A DNA stretch of 64,000 bases from Spirosoma endbachense (GTDB lineage: Bacteria > Bacteroidota > Bacteroidia > Cytophagales > Spirosomataceae). Below the pieces are notes generated by a model. The model worked only from the letters and a program-made list of their open reading frames with translations, was not told the DNA's origin and ran no database searches. Shown here piece by piece: positions 27,107 to 35,916 of the stretch. Made by a program: the position numbers and the translations under genes. Numbering within the stretch: position 1 is the first letter of the stretch; each line of letters begins with the position of its first letter. The stretch spans positions 3,559,779 to 3,623,778 of the forward strand of contig NZ_CP045997.1 of the NCBI RefSeq assembly GCF_010233585.1, read 5' to 3'.

Positions 27107-27607
27107 ATGAATGCATCTTTTATAAAATTTCTGCTGGTAACACTTTTCCTGGGCGGAGGTATCGGAGCTATTTTTTATGCACTGAGCGGGCAGGGTCCGT
27201 CAGATGGTAAGGGTACTTCCGTAGAGCAGGAAGAGCATTTCCTGAGCGATGTCCGGCAAGCCGACAGCTTACACATAAAACTCAAAAAAACCGATCCTAC
27301 CGAGCAGGCCAGTGAGTTTTCCTCCCTGCGCTTCAGGCAGGAAGAAGCAATTGGCCGCATGGAAACGGGTTATAAAGCCGATACCGTTTTTCGGTCGCTC
27401 TCGCAGGTAACGGGCCGGAATTACAGCAAGTTATTGGGTACAGTTGCGCTACAAGCCTCTGATCGCCAGTCGAAAGCCGAAACAAAAGATCAACTGGTGG
27501 ATCAGGTCGCTACGTTAAAAACGGAGGTTCAAAGTCTGGAAACCCAATTAATGCTCAAACAATCGAGTCTGGAAAACCTGCGCACCATTAAAGCCACCCA
27601 ACCGTAA
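27107..27607 (+). CDS. tssO: Type VI membrane-associated protein TssO-like
   Basis: A 166-residue protein with one N-terminal membrane helix ('FIKFLLVTLFLGGGIGAIFYAL') and a helical, charged remainder ending in a probable coiled coil ('LVDQVATLKTEVQSLETQLM'). This size and plan fit TssO of Bacteroidota type VI systems, a bitopic part of the membrane complex. It lies between PAAR and a second bitopic protein (TssP-like). The name is by topology and context. Confidence 0.68.
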   Translation: MNASFIKFLLVTLFLGGGIGAIFYALSGQGPSDGKGTSVEQEEHFLSDVRQADSLHIKLKKTDPTEQASEFSSLRFRQEEAIGRMETGYKADTVFRSLSQVTGRNYSKLLGTVALQASDRQSKAETKDQLVDQVATLKTEVQSLETQLMLKQSSLENLRTIKATQP

Positions 27608-27723
27608 TTTCTATGTAGGAAGCAAACGAGAAGGTTAACGTAAAAGCAATCAGACAATAGTGATCGTAATGCCTGATTTCTTTATCCGTAATTCCTGTAA
27701 ATACTTCCTGCCTTACACACTCT

Positions 27724-28683
27724 ATGAAGCCACTTAATCAAGTTGAACGAACGAAACGGTGGGGCCAATTTCTCGGCCTATATGCCACTCTACTCCTACT
27801 AACGGCATTGAGCTGGTGGTTATCACTGGCCCTGATTCCGCAATTAACCAGCGTACAGCAAAATCAAACCATGCAGGAATTGATGGCTTATCGGAAACAA
27901 CTCACCGGAACGGACAAGATGCTGACCGACATCGAACAGGGCGCTCCGCTGACCGATAACTGGCTTAGAACGTTCTACGCCAATGCCAGTGCTTTGGATC
28001 AGCAATTTCCGAAACCATTATTTATGGCTACCACCAACAGCTACCGACAGTTGGCTGGTGAGTATGAGAATGCCCGTAAGGTGGGTGACGAAGGCGTTCA
28101 ACTGCTGAATTCGCAAAAAATTCAACTTGAAGCAAAAAAAGCCGCATTACTGGCCGCCATGGCGGCTACCGGTAAAGAATTGAAAGAAATAGCCGCAGCG
28201 CCGAAACCAGGCGGAGCTAAACCAGCGCCTGCCGCACCGGCAGGCCCGGTCATTAATCCAGGGCTGTATGGCCCATTCAAACCATTGCTCATTTCAGGAA
28301 CTGGCGAATTTGGCAAAAACCAACCTGAGATCAACGCTTCCGTACAATTCATGATTGTTCGCGAACATCAGGTAGTACTGGCCGTATACTTTGAAACCGG
28401 CGGTGCCGAAGCCGGAACCCTGGCCAAAGTGACCGAACGAAAAGAGCTCTATACCGCTCCTCCTGGGTTTAAAATCGTCGGATTATCGGTTCCGGAGCGG
28501 ACACCCTGGCGAATCAATTATATCGATAAAAACACAAAGGAAGATCAGTTTGCCATTGCTGAAGGGCTAATGACCCTAATGATAAATGGTAATACGACCG
28601 GGCTCGATATTGGAGCTACGGGTGGAAGTGCGCTGTCAATTCAACTAAAAAAACAGATTAAAGTCGAGTTAGAAAAAGAATGA
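27724..28683 (+). CDS. tssP: Type VI membrane-associated protein TssP-like
   Basis: A 319-residue protein with an N-terminal membrane helix ('LGLYATLLLLTALSWWLSLAL') and a periplasmic helical region of about 120 residues. An Ala/Pro-rich linker follows ('GGAKPAPAAPAGP'), then a beta-rich C-terminal domain ('LISGTGEFGKNQPEINASVQF', shown only in part elsewhere; 'VGLSVPERTPWRINYI'). It fits TssP in size, topology and position after tssO. With TssN and TssO it would make the envelope channel that replaces TssJ/L/M. Confidence 0.65.
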   Translation: MKPLNQVERTKRWGQFLGLYATLLLLTALSWWLSLALIPQLTSVQQNQTMQELMAYRKQLTGTDKMLTDIEQGAPLTDNWLRTFYANASALDQQFPKPLFMATTNSYRQLAGEYENARKVGDEGVQLLNSQKIQLEAKKAALLAAMAATGKELKEIAAAPKPGGAKPAPAAPAGPVINPGLYGPFKPLLISGTGEFGKNQPEINASVQFMIVREHQVVLAVYFETGGAEAGTLAKVTERKELYTAPPGFKIVGLSVPERTPWRINYIDKNTKEDQFAIAEGLMTLMINGNTTGLDIGATGGSALSIQLKKQIKVELEKE

Positions 28684-28728
28684 GTTTAACGTAGCCAGCT
28701 TAGGCTAGTTACTTACCTTACTACTCCC

Positions 28729-30270
28729 ATGAAAGAAAACACATCATTGAAACGATACGGGGTTGCCGTTTTCGTTCTGGCAGGACTGGCAACACTGACC
28801 GCTCAGGCACAGGATAAACCTGTACGTAAATATGCGGGAGGAATGCGCCTGAATCGAACGCGCTCGCTGACGGTCATGACCAAAGCTCCACTGGCAACGC
28901 GCAGTTTTGCAAACCTGCCCGCCCAGGTGTCTTACGAACAGTTCTGCCCGAGTGTTGGCGACCAGGGGAAACAGGAAACATCGGTTGCCTTTGCGACAGC
29001 CTATTACCTGCGGACAATCATGGAGGGAAAGGAAAAGAACCTCACCCAAAAGCCACAGATTGACGATGCCCGCTTTTCGCCGACCTTTGTTTACGATAAA
29101 ATCCGGGACCCGAAAGACGTGAATTGCCAGGGAGGGGGTACCATCGAAGAAGCCCTGGACGTATTGAAAGTCGACGGTGTACCTAAGTTGCGCACGTTAA
29201 CGTATCCGCTTTGTAATCAGGCCATTCCACCTACGGCGGCTAAAGAAGCCTCTCAATTCCGGATTGGTGATTATCAGCAGTTATTTACCGAACAGACCGA
29301 GTCGGCTCAGAAAGTACTGGCGGTAAAGAAAGCACTGGCCGAAGGCAATCCGGTTGTAGCCGGTATTGGTGCGCCTTTGTCGTTCGAAGAAGCCCGAACT
29401 GTTTGGGAACCAGCCCCCAACGAAAAAGCCACGGATATTCTGTATAACCAGGCTATCTGCGTAATCGGCTATAGTGATAAACAATATGGGGGTGCTTTCC
29501 GGATTGTCAATAGCTGGAATACCGGCTGGGGCGAAAAAGGGTTCTGCTGGATTCCCTATACGTACTTCGGGAAATTTGTGCTGAATGCGTTTCAGGTTTA
29601 CGAAGCGGTTCAGGAAGCGGGTAATCGCCCTGGAACGGTAGTGCTGACGAGCACCAGCAAGGGGAATAAAGAAGCGGAAATCCGGCCGGGCGACGATCTG
29701 CGCCGAGGCTCCGCTGAGCTTAAGCTGAATGATGGTTCAGTTATGGAAGTAACCCGTCAGGCCACGCGCGACCTGAAAGTTGTCTCCGATGAGTCGGCTC
29801 CTACCGACATCCGACCCTATCGCATGGCTAAAGCCTACGATTCCGGAACCCGGTTCAAGTTCTATCTGAACAATTCTGAAAACGCCTATGTCTATGCCCT
29901 TACGACGCAAAAAGACGGTGAAATCGAAAAACTGTTTCCGGCTGACGAACTGACCAGCCCATTGCTGGGCCCCAACACAACCATCGCTTATCCGTCGGAA
30001 AACAGTTCGATCGTGATGGAAAAGCACAAGGGCAATAAGGCAGACTATCTCTTGATTCTGTTTGCCAAGCGCCCGCTAAATATGGACGGTTTCATCAAAA
30101 CGCTTGATCGCAAAAAAGGTCCGCTCGATAAACGTGTGGCCGATGTGCTGGGCGACCAGCTGGTCAAACAGGACCAGATCCGCTATCGCGATAATCAGGT
30201 TGGGTTCGAGGTTAAGCCCGGCGTTACGGGCAATGTTGTTCCACTAATTATTGAATTACAATACAAGTAG
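28729..30270 (+). CDS. Exported papain-fold (C1) pseudo-peptidase with DUF4384 domain
   Basis: A 513-residue protein with a signal peptide (cleavage near 'AQAQ'). Residues about 65-290 have the papain C1 fold: 'SVGDQGKQETSVAFAT' aligns with the papain active-site helix 'QG.C.SCWAF', but the catalytic Cys is Ser85 (codon TCG at 28981). 'NQAICVIGYS' aligns with 'HAV..VGYG', but the catalytic His is Gln241 (CAG at 29449). Asn261 in 'VNSWNTGWGEKGF' is kept. The last 170 residues resemble DUF4384 ('FYLNNSENAYVYALTT', 'LFPADE'), a domain often fused to caspase-like proteins. It is the last gene before a strong hairpin, so it belongs to the type VI operon. Probably a binding protein in the envelope. 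Confidence 0.85.
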   Translation: MKENTSLKRYGVAVFVLAGLATLTAQAQDKPVRKYAGGMRLNRTRSLTVMTKAPLATRSFANLPAQVSYEQFCPSVGDQGKQETSVAFATAYYLRTIMEGKEKNLTQKPQIDDARFSPTFVYDKIRDPKDVNCQGGGTIEEALDVLKVDGVPKLRTLTYPLCNQAIPPTAAKEASQFRIGDYQQLFTEQTESAQKVLAVKKALAEGNPVVAGIGAPLSFEEARTVWEPAPNEKATDILYNQAICVIGYSDKQYGGAFRIVNSWNTGWGEKGFCWIPYTYFGKFVLNAFQVYEAVQEAGNRPGTVVLTSTSKGNKEAEIRPGDDLRRGSAELKLNDGSVMEVTRQATRDLKVVSDESAPTDIRPYRMAKAYDSGTRFKFYLNNSENAYVYALTTQKDGEIEKLFPADELTSPLLGPNTTIAYPSENSSIVMEKHKGNKADYLLILFAKRPLNMDGFIKTLDRKKGPLDKRVADVLGDQLVKQDQIRYRDNQVGFEVKPGVTGNVVPLIIELQYK

Positions 30271-30274
30271 TTAG

Positions 30275-30318
30275 GCGTAACGGGGTAATCAGGTTAGTAC
30301 GGCATTACCCCGTTACGC
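30275..30318. terminator. Hairpin ending the type VI operon
   Basis: Perfect 15-base arms (30275-30289, 30304-30318) with a 14-base loop, 5 bases after the stop of the pseudo-peptidase gene. It is the first strong hairpin after a run of co-directional genes and precedes unrelated housekeeping genes. Confidence 0.65.
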
Positions 30319-30441
30319 TAATTTCCCGCTTACCAATCACCCCAATTTAGCACCTTTCGTACGGTTTGGCGTTCATTCCTGAACAAGATATTGCAGACAC
30401 GGCTTGCAGCCGGTATTTTTGGGCTGTACTTTTGTTCAACC

Positions 30442-31254
30442 ATGACCGATCTCTTCTCTGCCGAATCGATTGTCAGTTTACTGACCCTGACATTTCTGGA
30501 AATTGTCCTGGGAATCGATAACATCATTTTCATTTCTATTGCCGCCAACAAACTGGCTCGCCAGGATCAGGCTAAAGCGCGCAACATCGGATTAGCACTG
30601 GCAATGGCCTTCCGATTGATCTTACTGCTTGGCATTTCATTTGTGATCTCGCTCAGCAAGCCCTTTACCCACATTGATGCGGGTTGGTTCAAGGCTGCTT
30701 TCACGGGCCAGAGCCTGATTCTGTTTGCGGGTGGATTGTTTCTGTTGTATAAAGCGACTTCCGAAATTCACCACAAGCTGGAAGGGGGTGAGCACGAAGA
30801 AACCGAAGGGGGTGCCAAAGGGAAATCAACCGTGGCCAGTGTGGTCACTCAGATTGCCATTACCAATATTGTATTCTCGATCGATTCCATTCTGACAGCT
30901 ATCGGTCTGACCCAAAATGTTGCGATCATGATGATTGCCGTGGTGCTTTCTATTCTGATCATGATGTTTTTTGCGGGGCCGGTCGGTAAGTTCGTCAACG
31001 ACCATCCCACGATTCAGATGCTGGGGCTTGCATTCCTGATTATGATTGGCTTTATGCTCGTAGCTGAAGGTGCACACCTCTCCGAAGTCGTCATTTTCAA
31101 GCAGGAAGTTGGTACGGTGCCGAAAGGGTACCTCTATTTTGCGATCGCGTTCTCACTGCTAGTAGAATTCCTCAACATTCGTCTTCGGAAAAAGCAGGAC
31201 CCTATTCAACTGCACGGCTACGAAGAAGAAGCGCATCGCGAGGGTATGATTTAA
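30442..31254 (+). CDS. TerC-family integral membrane protein
   Basis: I start at ATG 30442 ('MTDLFSAESIVSLLTL'), the usual TerC opening; the frame is open upstream from 30391 but without family sequence. The 270-residue product has seven or so membrane helices and the TerC hallmarks 'LEIVLGIDNIIFISI' and 'ITNIVFSIDSILTAIGLTQ', whose acidic residues lie in the membrane. TerC/Alx proteins move or sense metal ions, mainly manganese, during pH or metal stress. The His-rich loop 'KLEGGEHEETEGG' could bind metal. It stands alone, after the type VI terminator. Confidence 0.92.
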   Translation: MTDLFSAESIVSLLTLTFLEIVLGIDNIIFISIAANKLARQDQAKARNIGLALAMAFRLILLLGISFVISLSKPFTHIDAGWFKAAFTGQSLILFAGGLFLLYKATSEIHHKLEGGEHEETEGGAKGKSTVASVVTQIAITNIVFSIDSILTAIGLTQNVAIMMIAVVLSILIMMFFAGPVGKFVNDHPTIQMLGLAFLIMIGFMLVAEGAHLSEVVIFKQEVGTVPKGYLYFAIAFSLLVEFLNIRLRKKQDPIQLHGYEEEAHREGMI

Positions 31255-31259
31255 TTTGA

Positions 31260-31323
31260 ATCGATAGGCGTCAGTCAGGCGTTTCAGGCCAGAAAATCCT
31301 GCTGACTACTGACGCCTATCGAT
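31260..31323. terminator. Long-arm hairpin between terC and nuoN
   Basis: Perfect 16-base arms (31260-31275 and 31308-31323) with a 32-base loop, 6 bases after the terC-like stop. Likely a terminator for that gene. Confidence 0.5.
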
Positions 31324-31340
31324 CAACAACTTTAGTTATT

Positions 31341-32873
31341 TTGTCTCTCACCGACCAGCTTAACGACATTCTGAGAAGTCTTGGCGGCTTCGGGCCTATG
31401 GCCTGGTTGTCGGCGGCTTTTTGTGGACTATTAATCACTGAACTTATTCTAATACGGTCAACGTCGCGGATTAAAACGCGATACTGGCTGGCTGGTCTAA
31501 GCATTACCTCGATCCTACTCGCTGGCGTATGGACGGTGCTATCGCCCACACGAGGTTTTTTGTTTATGCACCTGCTGTTTGTCGATAACCAGGCTATTTA
31601 TTTCCAGGTAGTCATTGCCTTAGCGGGCGTATTTGTCCTACTGTATGAATTATTGACCACCCGGCCCCTACACCAGCCTAAAGAAGGTTTGCTCCCGGTA
31701 GAATGGTATTCGATTCTGGTGGCAATGACATTGGGGCTATTTCTAATGACCGTATCGGTAAACCTGCTCAGTATCTATCTGAGTATCGAACTGGTTTCCA
31801 TTTGTTCCTACCTGCTCACTGCCCTCACCGCCGACCGGAAAGCGTCGGAGGGCGGCATTAAATACTTGCTATTCGGGGCTGTTAGCTCAGCTGTCATGCT
31901 ATACGGTATGTCATTGCTTTATGGTATGACGGGAACCCTCGACCTTACGGCCGAAACGTTCGGTATCGAACTCGCCAGTCAGGATGCGGCCGTCGCTACC
32001 GTTGCCATCTTACTCACCCTGGCTGGCTTACTGTTTAAATTAGCTGGCGTTCCGTTTCACGTATGGACACCCGATGCTTATGAGGCAGCTCCCGTACCCG
32101 TAGCCGCGTTTTTCTCCGTTGCCCCCAAAGCAGCCGCTGTGCTGGTTCTAATGCGGATCGTAACGACCTTACCCGTTGGCTCATCGATAGCGCAAACACT
32201 GACCGGAACAACGATCATTTCTCTGCAAACACCACTGGCTGTGCTGGCGCTGGCCGGTATTCTGATCGGAAATCTATCGGCCCTTCGCCAGACAGATGCC
32301 AAGCGACTACTCGCCTATTCTACGATTGCCCATGCTGGCTTCCTGCTAGTAGGTGTTGTAGCCTTAACGGAAGCTGGATTTGAGGCCGTTCTGTTTTATG
32401 CCGGAACGTATCTGTTCATTTCACTGGCAGCTTTCTTTCTGATCGATTTGCTGGCTCGTGCCAATGGTACTGACCTAACCATTAGCCAGTTCGCGGGTCT
32501 TGGCCCGAAATTTCCGCTCTTGTCGGTTGCGCTGACGGTCGTTATGCTTGCGCTAACAGGATTGCCGCCAACCGTTGGCTTTACGGCAAAACTCCTGGCA
32601 TTCTCGGCACTTTTCGATGCCTACCAGCATACCAGTGATAATTGGCTACTGGCACTTTTCGTACTGGGCTTGCTAAATGCGTTGATTTCGCTGGTTTATT
32701 ACCTGAAAATCCCCTTTCTGCTCTTCTTCCGACCAGCCCTCGCTTCATCGGAGCAACCATCAGCCGAAAACGTAGCGAAACCGGCGGTCTGGCTGGCGGT
32801 GGGGCTGGTCGTGCCAATCATTGGGCTTTTCTTAAAGCCAGACTGGTTACTGCAATTTCTGACGGGATGGTAA
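31341..32873 (+). CDS. nuoN: NADH-quinone oxidoreductase subunit N
   Basis: A 510-residue polytopic protein that opens with a TTG codon at 31341 ('MSLTDQLNDIL' if read as Met). Family marks are 'SIELVSICSYLLTAL', 'GGIKYLLFGAVSSAVMLYGMSLLYG' (part), 'LTLAGLLFKLAGVPFHVWTPDAYEAAP', split here around Lys and His residues of the proton path, and 'RLLAYSTIAHAGFLL'. It is one of the proton-pumping membrane subunits of complex I. No other nuo gene is in the window, so it is either cut off from its operon or an extra copy. The next gene points the other way. Confidence 0.9.
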   Translation: MSLTDQLNDILRSLGGFGPMAWLSAAFCGLLITELILIRSTSRIKTRYWLAGLSITSILLAGVWTVLSPTRGFLFMHLLFVDNQAIYFQVVIALAGVFVLLYELLTTRPLHQPKEGLLPVEWYSILVAMTLGLFLMTVSVNLLSIYLSIELVSICSYLLTALTADRKASEGGIKYLLFGAVSSAVMLYGMSLLYGMTGTLDLTAETFGIELASQDAAVATVAILLTLAGLLFKLAGVPFHVWTPDAYEAAPVPVAAFFSVAPKAAAVLVLMRIVTTLPVGSSIAQTLTGTTIISLQTPLAVLALAGILIGNLSALRQTDAKRLLAYSTIAHAGFLLVGVVALTEAGFEAVLFYAGTYLFISLAAFFLIDLLARANGTDLTISQFAGLGPKFPLLSVALTVVMLALTGLPPTVGFTAKLLAFSALFDAYQHTSDNWLLALFVLGLLNALISLVYYLKIPFLLFFRPALASSEQPSAENVAKPAVWLAVGLVVPIIGLFLKPDWLLQFLTGW

Positions 32874-32887
32874 TGGATCAGACCAAC

Positions 32888-33520
32888 TCATTTCCACTGC
32901 ATGACGTCCAGAACATTCGGACAGAAATCATATTCATCTGGTTGATTGGAGCCAATGAGCAGAAGCTGGGGAGAATGATTGGCTGGTCCGGTAAGTTGTA
33001 ATACCTGCTCTTTATACCAGGCTGCGCCCTGTCGATCCAGATTGGACGTTGGTTCATCGAGAATAACGACCGGCGATTCAGAGAAAAAAGCCAGACCGAG
33101 TTTAACCCGCTGTTTCATACCCGATGAAAAATACTTGATCTCTTTATGGCGGGCATGAGTCAGCATTAACCGTTCGGCAACCAGCTCGGGCGTAAGGCCG
33201 GCTTTAAAAGGCTTGAACGTCTGGTGAAAGGTCAATAACTCATCAAGCGAAAGTTCTTCAACCAGTTCGAGATAAGGAGCCGCAATACTCACCTGTCGGA
33301 ACCAATCATCGGGGTCAATTATCTTATCCTGTCGGCTATACACCAGTTTCCCCTCCGTAGCGGGCAAGTTGCCAGCAAGTAGTTGTAATAGCGTTGATTT
33401 TCCACTGCCATTCGGCCCGACGAATGTGTAACTTGTTCCGGCAGTGAGGGTTAGGTCAACCCGGCGAAAGATCCACTCTTTCCGGTATTTTTTCCCTAAC
33501 TGCTCAGCTCTGATTACCAT
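32888..33520 (-). CDS. ABC transporter ATP-binding protein
   Basis: A 210-residue ABC ATPase: Walker A 'GPNGSGKSTLL', signature-like 'YFSSGMKQRVKLGLAFF', and Walker B 'PVVILDEPTSNLDRQG'. No membrane partner is coded beside it. The 'SSGMKQR' form of the signature is frequent in Bacteroidota ABC exporter ATPases. It lies downstream of the lipid A genes on the same strand, a common neighbour in this phylum, but a long inverted repeat separates it from lpxA. Confidence 0.9.
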   Translation of the reverse strand: MVIRAEQLGKKYRKEWIFRRVDLTLTAGTSYTFVGPNGSGKSTLLQLLAGNLPATEGKLVYSRQDKIIDPDDWFRQVSIAAPYLELVEELSLDELLTFHQTFKPFKAGLTPELVAERLMLTHARHKEIKYFSSGMKQRVKLGLAFFSESPVVILDEPTSNLDRQGAAWYKEQVLQLTGPANHSPQLLLIGSNQPDEYDFCPNVLDVMQWK

Positions 33521-33536
33521 AAACGAATTTTGTATA

Positions 33537-33614
33537 AATGGATAGTATAAATGGATACGGTAAAATGACGTTTCTCACCTTGTCATTTTACCGTATCCAT
33601 TTATACTATCCATT
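33537..33614. repeat. Perfect 33-base inverted repeat with inner 13-base tandem repeat
   Basis: Arms 33537-33569 and 33582-33614 are perfect reverse complements with a 12-base loop. Within the left arm and its edge, GTATAAATGGATA occurs twice in tandem. It fills the gap between lpxA and the ABC gene, both on the minus strand, and starts 5 bases after the lpxA stop. It can form a very stable hairpin, so it may be a terminator or a mobile repeat that settled there. Confidence 0.85.
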
Positions 33615-33618
33615 AACC

Positions 33619-34413
33619 CTACTCCCGATCTCCGTTTGTTGAGGGGCCTTTCATGATACCTCGTTCCGAACTACGGATAAAATTCACAATTTCATCACGC
33701 TCGTCGGACGGTGGTAACTCCAGCTCAATCTGAGTTAAAGCCTCAGCATTATTCAGCCCACGCAGATAGATATAGCGGTAAATTTCCTGAATCTGATTAA
33801 TCTTGTCGTTATCGAAACCACGACGACGGAGCCCAATCGAATTGATTCCCGTATAAGAGAGTGGCTCACGAGCTGCCTTTGTGAAAGGCGGGACATCTTT
33901 TCGAACCAGCGACCCGCCCGAAATCATGGCATGAGCGCCGATCTTAACCCACTGATGCACCGAGCTTGACCCGCCAATAATAGCCCAGTCGCCCATATGG
34001 ACATGACCGGCCATCTGTACGTTGTTAATAATCAGGCAATGATTTCCGATACGGCAATCGTGCGCTACGTGTGCATAAGCCATGACGAGACAATTGGCAC
34101 CGATTTCGGTTTTCCAGTGCTCTTCGGTACCCCGGCTGATGGTGGCATACTCCCGAATGGTTGTATTATCACCGATGAATGTCCGGGTGTATTCGTTATT
34201 GAATTTTAAATCCTGTGGTGTTGATGAAATAACAGCACCCGGATAAATCTTACAGTTACGACCAATACGTGCTCCCTCGTTAATAACGGCGTGCGAACCA
34301 ATCCACGTTCCTTCGGCAATTTCAACGTCTTTGTGAATGATGGCAAACGGCTCAATCACCACGTTCTGCGCAATCTTCGCTTCAGGGTGAATATAGGCTA
34401 ATGGTTGAATCAT
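33619..34413 (-). CDS. lpxA: UDP-N-acetylglucosamine acyltransferase LpxA
   Basis: A 264-residue left-handed beta-helix protein with hexapeptide repeats from the first residues ('IHPEAKIAQNVVIEPFAII'), the catalytic-region motif 'MAYAHVAHDCRIGNHC', and a C-terminal helical part with 'INSIGLRRRGF'. It makes the first step of lipid A synthesis in the cytoplasm, moving a 3-hydroxyacyl chain from acyl carrier protein to UDP-GlcNAc. It follows lpxC-fabZ with a 100-base gap. Confidence 0.96.
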   Translation of the reverse strand: MIQPLAYIHPEAKIAQNVVIEPFAIIHKDVEIAEGTWIGSHAVINEGARIGRNCKIYPGAVISSTPQDLKFNNEYTRTFIGDNTTIREYATISRGTEEHWKTEIGANCLVMAYAHVAHDCRIGNHCLIINNVQMAGHVHMGDWAIIGGSSSVHQWVKIGAHAMISGGSLVRKDVPPFTKAAREPLSYTGINSIGLRRRGFDNDKINQIQEIYRYIYLRGLNNAEALTQIELELPPSDERDEIVNFIRSSERGIMKGPSTNGDRE

Positions 34414-34494
34414 ATTTTCAGTTCAAATAGCTTTCAATTTACAATTTACAGTTGCCTGGACTTAACTAGCAGCGCCGTCGGCTAACTGTAAACC

Positions 34495-34515
34495 GAAAAC
34501 TGAAAACTGAAAACT
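34495..34515. repeat. GAAAACT x3 simple repeat next to lpxC-fabZ
   Basis: Three tandem copies of GAAAACT at the 3' end of the lpxC-fabZ gene, running into its stop codon. A related repeat in the opposite sense is found at 35917-35948 on the other side of the gene. Probably a low-complexity spacer. Confidence 0.6.
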
Positions 34516-35908
34516 ATTTCTTTTTGACAAGACTGGCAATCATATCGGCTTCGCAAACGAGATTGGTGTTCACATAACCACGTCCTTGCATTTTTACGAT
34601 TCCCCGCTTCATTGGTGACGTAAATTCACATCTAAAGATTACGGTATCCCCTGGCAAAACGTTGCGACGGAAACGGCAATTCTCAATACCGATCAGGTAA
34701 GGCCAGTAGTTTTCTGGATCAGGCACCGTGCTAAGAACCAGAATACCACCTGTTTGCGCCATTGCTTCGAGTTGCATTACACCCGGCATTACCGGATTGC
34801 CCGGAAAATGGCCAGGGAAGAATGGCTCATTCATTGTCACGTTCTTGATACCCACTACGCTATTTTCATCCAGCGCAATAATCTTATCGATCATCTGGAA
34901 TGGGTAGCGGTGCGGCAATAACTGCGATATACGATTGATGTCCAGAACAGGTGGCTGCTTGGGATCGTAATGAGGTACCTGGTTAGCCGCGTTTTTCTGG
35001 ATGAGTTTCTTGATTTTTTTGGCAAAAGCGACATTAGCCGCGTGTCCAGGGCGAGCCGCCAGAATCTGTGCTTTGATAGGCCGACCAATCAGAGCCAGAT
35101 CACCAACCACGTCCAGCAGTTTATGGCGAGCCATTTCGTTCGGGTAATGCAACTGCGTATTATTCAGAATACCCTCCCGCCGATTCACGCTGACCTTGGG
35201 TTTGTGAAGCAGATCGGCCAGGTAGTCCAGTTCGCCATCTTCAACATCGCGGTCTACAATAACAATGGCATTGGTCAGGTCGCCCCCTTTAATCAGATTC
35301 TGTTTGAATAAGGCTTCCAGCTCATGCAGAAAGACAAATGTTCGGGAGCTGGCAATCTGTTCAGGAAACTGGCTAATGTCGTTCAGGTAAGCATGCTGGC
35401 TGCTGATCACCCGCGAATTATAATCAACCATCACCGTCAGTCGGTAATCATTGAGCGGAAGCGCAGCCAGTTCGATATCTTTTTCGGAGTTCTTATAATG
35501 AACATACTCATTGACTTCGAAGTAGTTACGTGTTGCGTTCTGCTCTTCGATTCCAGCTTCCTGAAGTGCATTGATAAATTGAATCGACGAACCATCCATA
35601 ATTGGTGGCTCTGGCCCATCCAGTTGAATCAGCACATTGTCTAGCTGTAAACCGACCAATGCAGCCAGTGTATGTTCGACCGTATGAATGCGCGCTCCAC
35701 TCTGTTCAATGGTCGTGCCGCGTGACAGGTCGACTACATTGTCGACATCGGCATCGACGATAGGCTGCCCAGGCAAGTCAATGCGTTGAAATTTATAGCC
35801 GTGATTAGTCGGAGCGGGAAGGAATGTCATCGTAGCCGAAACGCCCGTATGCAAGCCTACACCTGATACCGAAACGGCTTTTTGAATCGTCTGTTGTTTG
35901 GTATTCAT
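34514..35908 (-). CDS. lpxC-fabZ: Fused LpxC deacetylase / FabZ dehydratase
   Basis: A 464-residue fusion. Residues 1 to about 305 are LpxC, the zinc deacetylase of lipid A synthesis ('SGVGLHTG', 'HTVEHTLAALVGL' and 'MARHKLLDVVGDLALIG' carry zinc-binding His and Asp). Residues about 320-464 are FabZ, the 3-hydroxyacyl-ACP dehydratase ('LLPHRYPFQMID', 'FFPGHFPGNPVMPGV'). This fusion is well known in Bacteroidota and balances lipid A against fatty acid synthesis. It lies between lpxD and lpxA on one strand. Confidence 0.96.
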   Translation of the reverse strand: MNTKQQTIQKAVSVSGVGLHTGVSATMTFLPAPTNHGYKFQRIDLPGQPIVDADVDNVVDLSRGTTIEQSGARIHTVEHTLAALVGLQLDNVLIQLDGPEPPIMDGSSIQFINALQEAGIEEQNATRNYFEVNEYVHYKNSEKDIELAALPLNDYRLTVMVDYNSRVISSQHAYLNDISQFPEQIASSRTFVFLHELEALFKQNLIKGGDLTNAIVIVDRDVEDGELDYLADLLHKPKVSVNRREGILNNTQLHYPNEMARHKLLDVVGDLALIGRPIKAQILAARPGHAANVAFAKKIKKLIQKNAANQVPHYDPKQPPVLDINRISQLLPHRYPFQMIDKIIALDENSVVGIKNVTMNEPFFPGHFPGNPVMPGVMQLEAMAQTGGILVLSTVPDPENYWPYLIGIENCRFRRNVLPGDTVIFRCEFTSPMKRGIVKMQGRGYVNTNLVCEADMIASLVKKK

Positions 35909-35916
35909 TCTTATCC

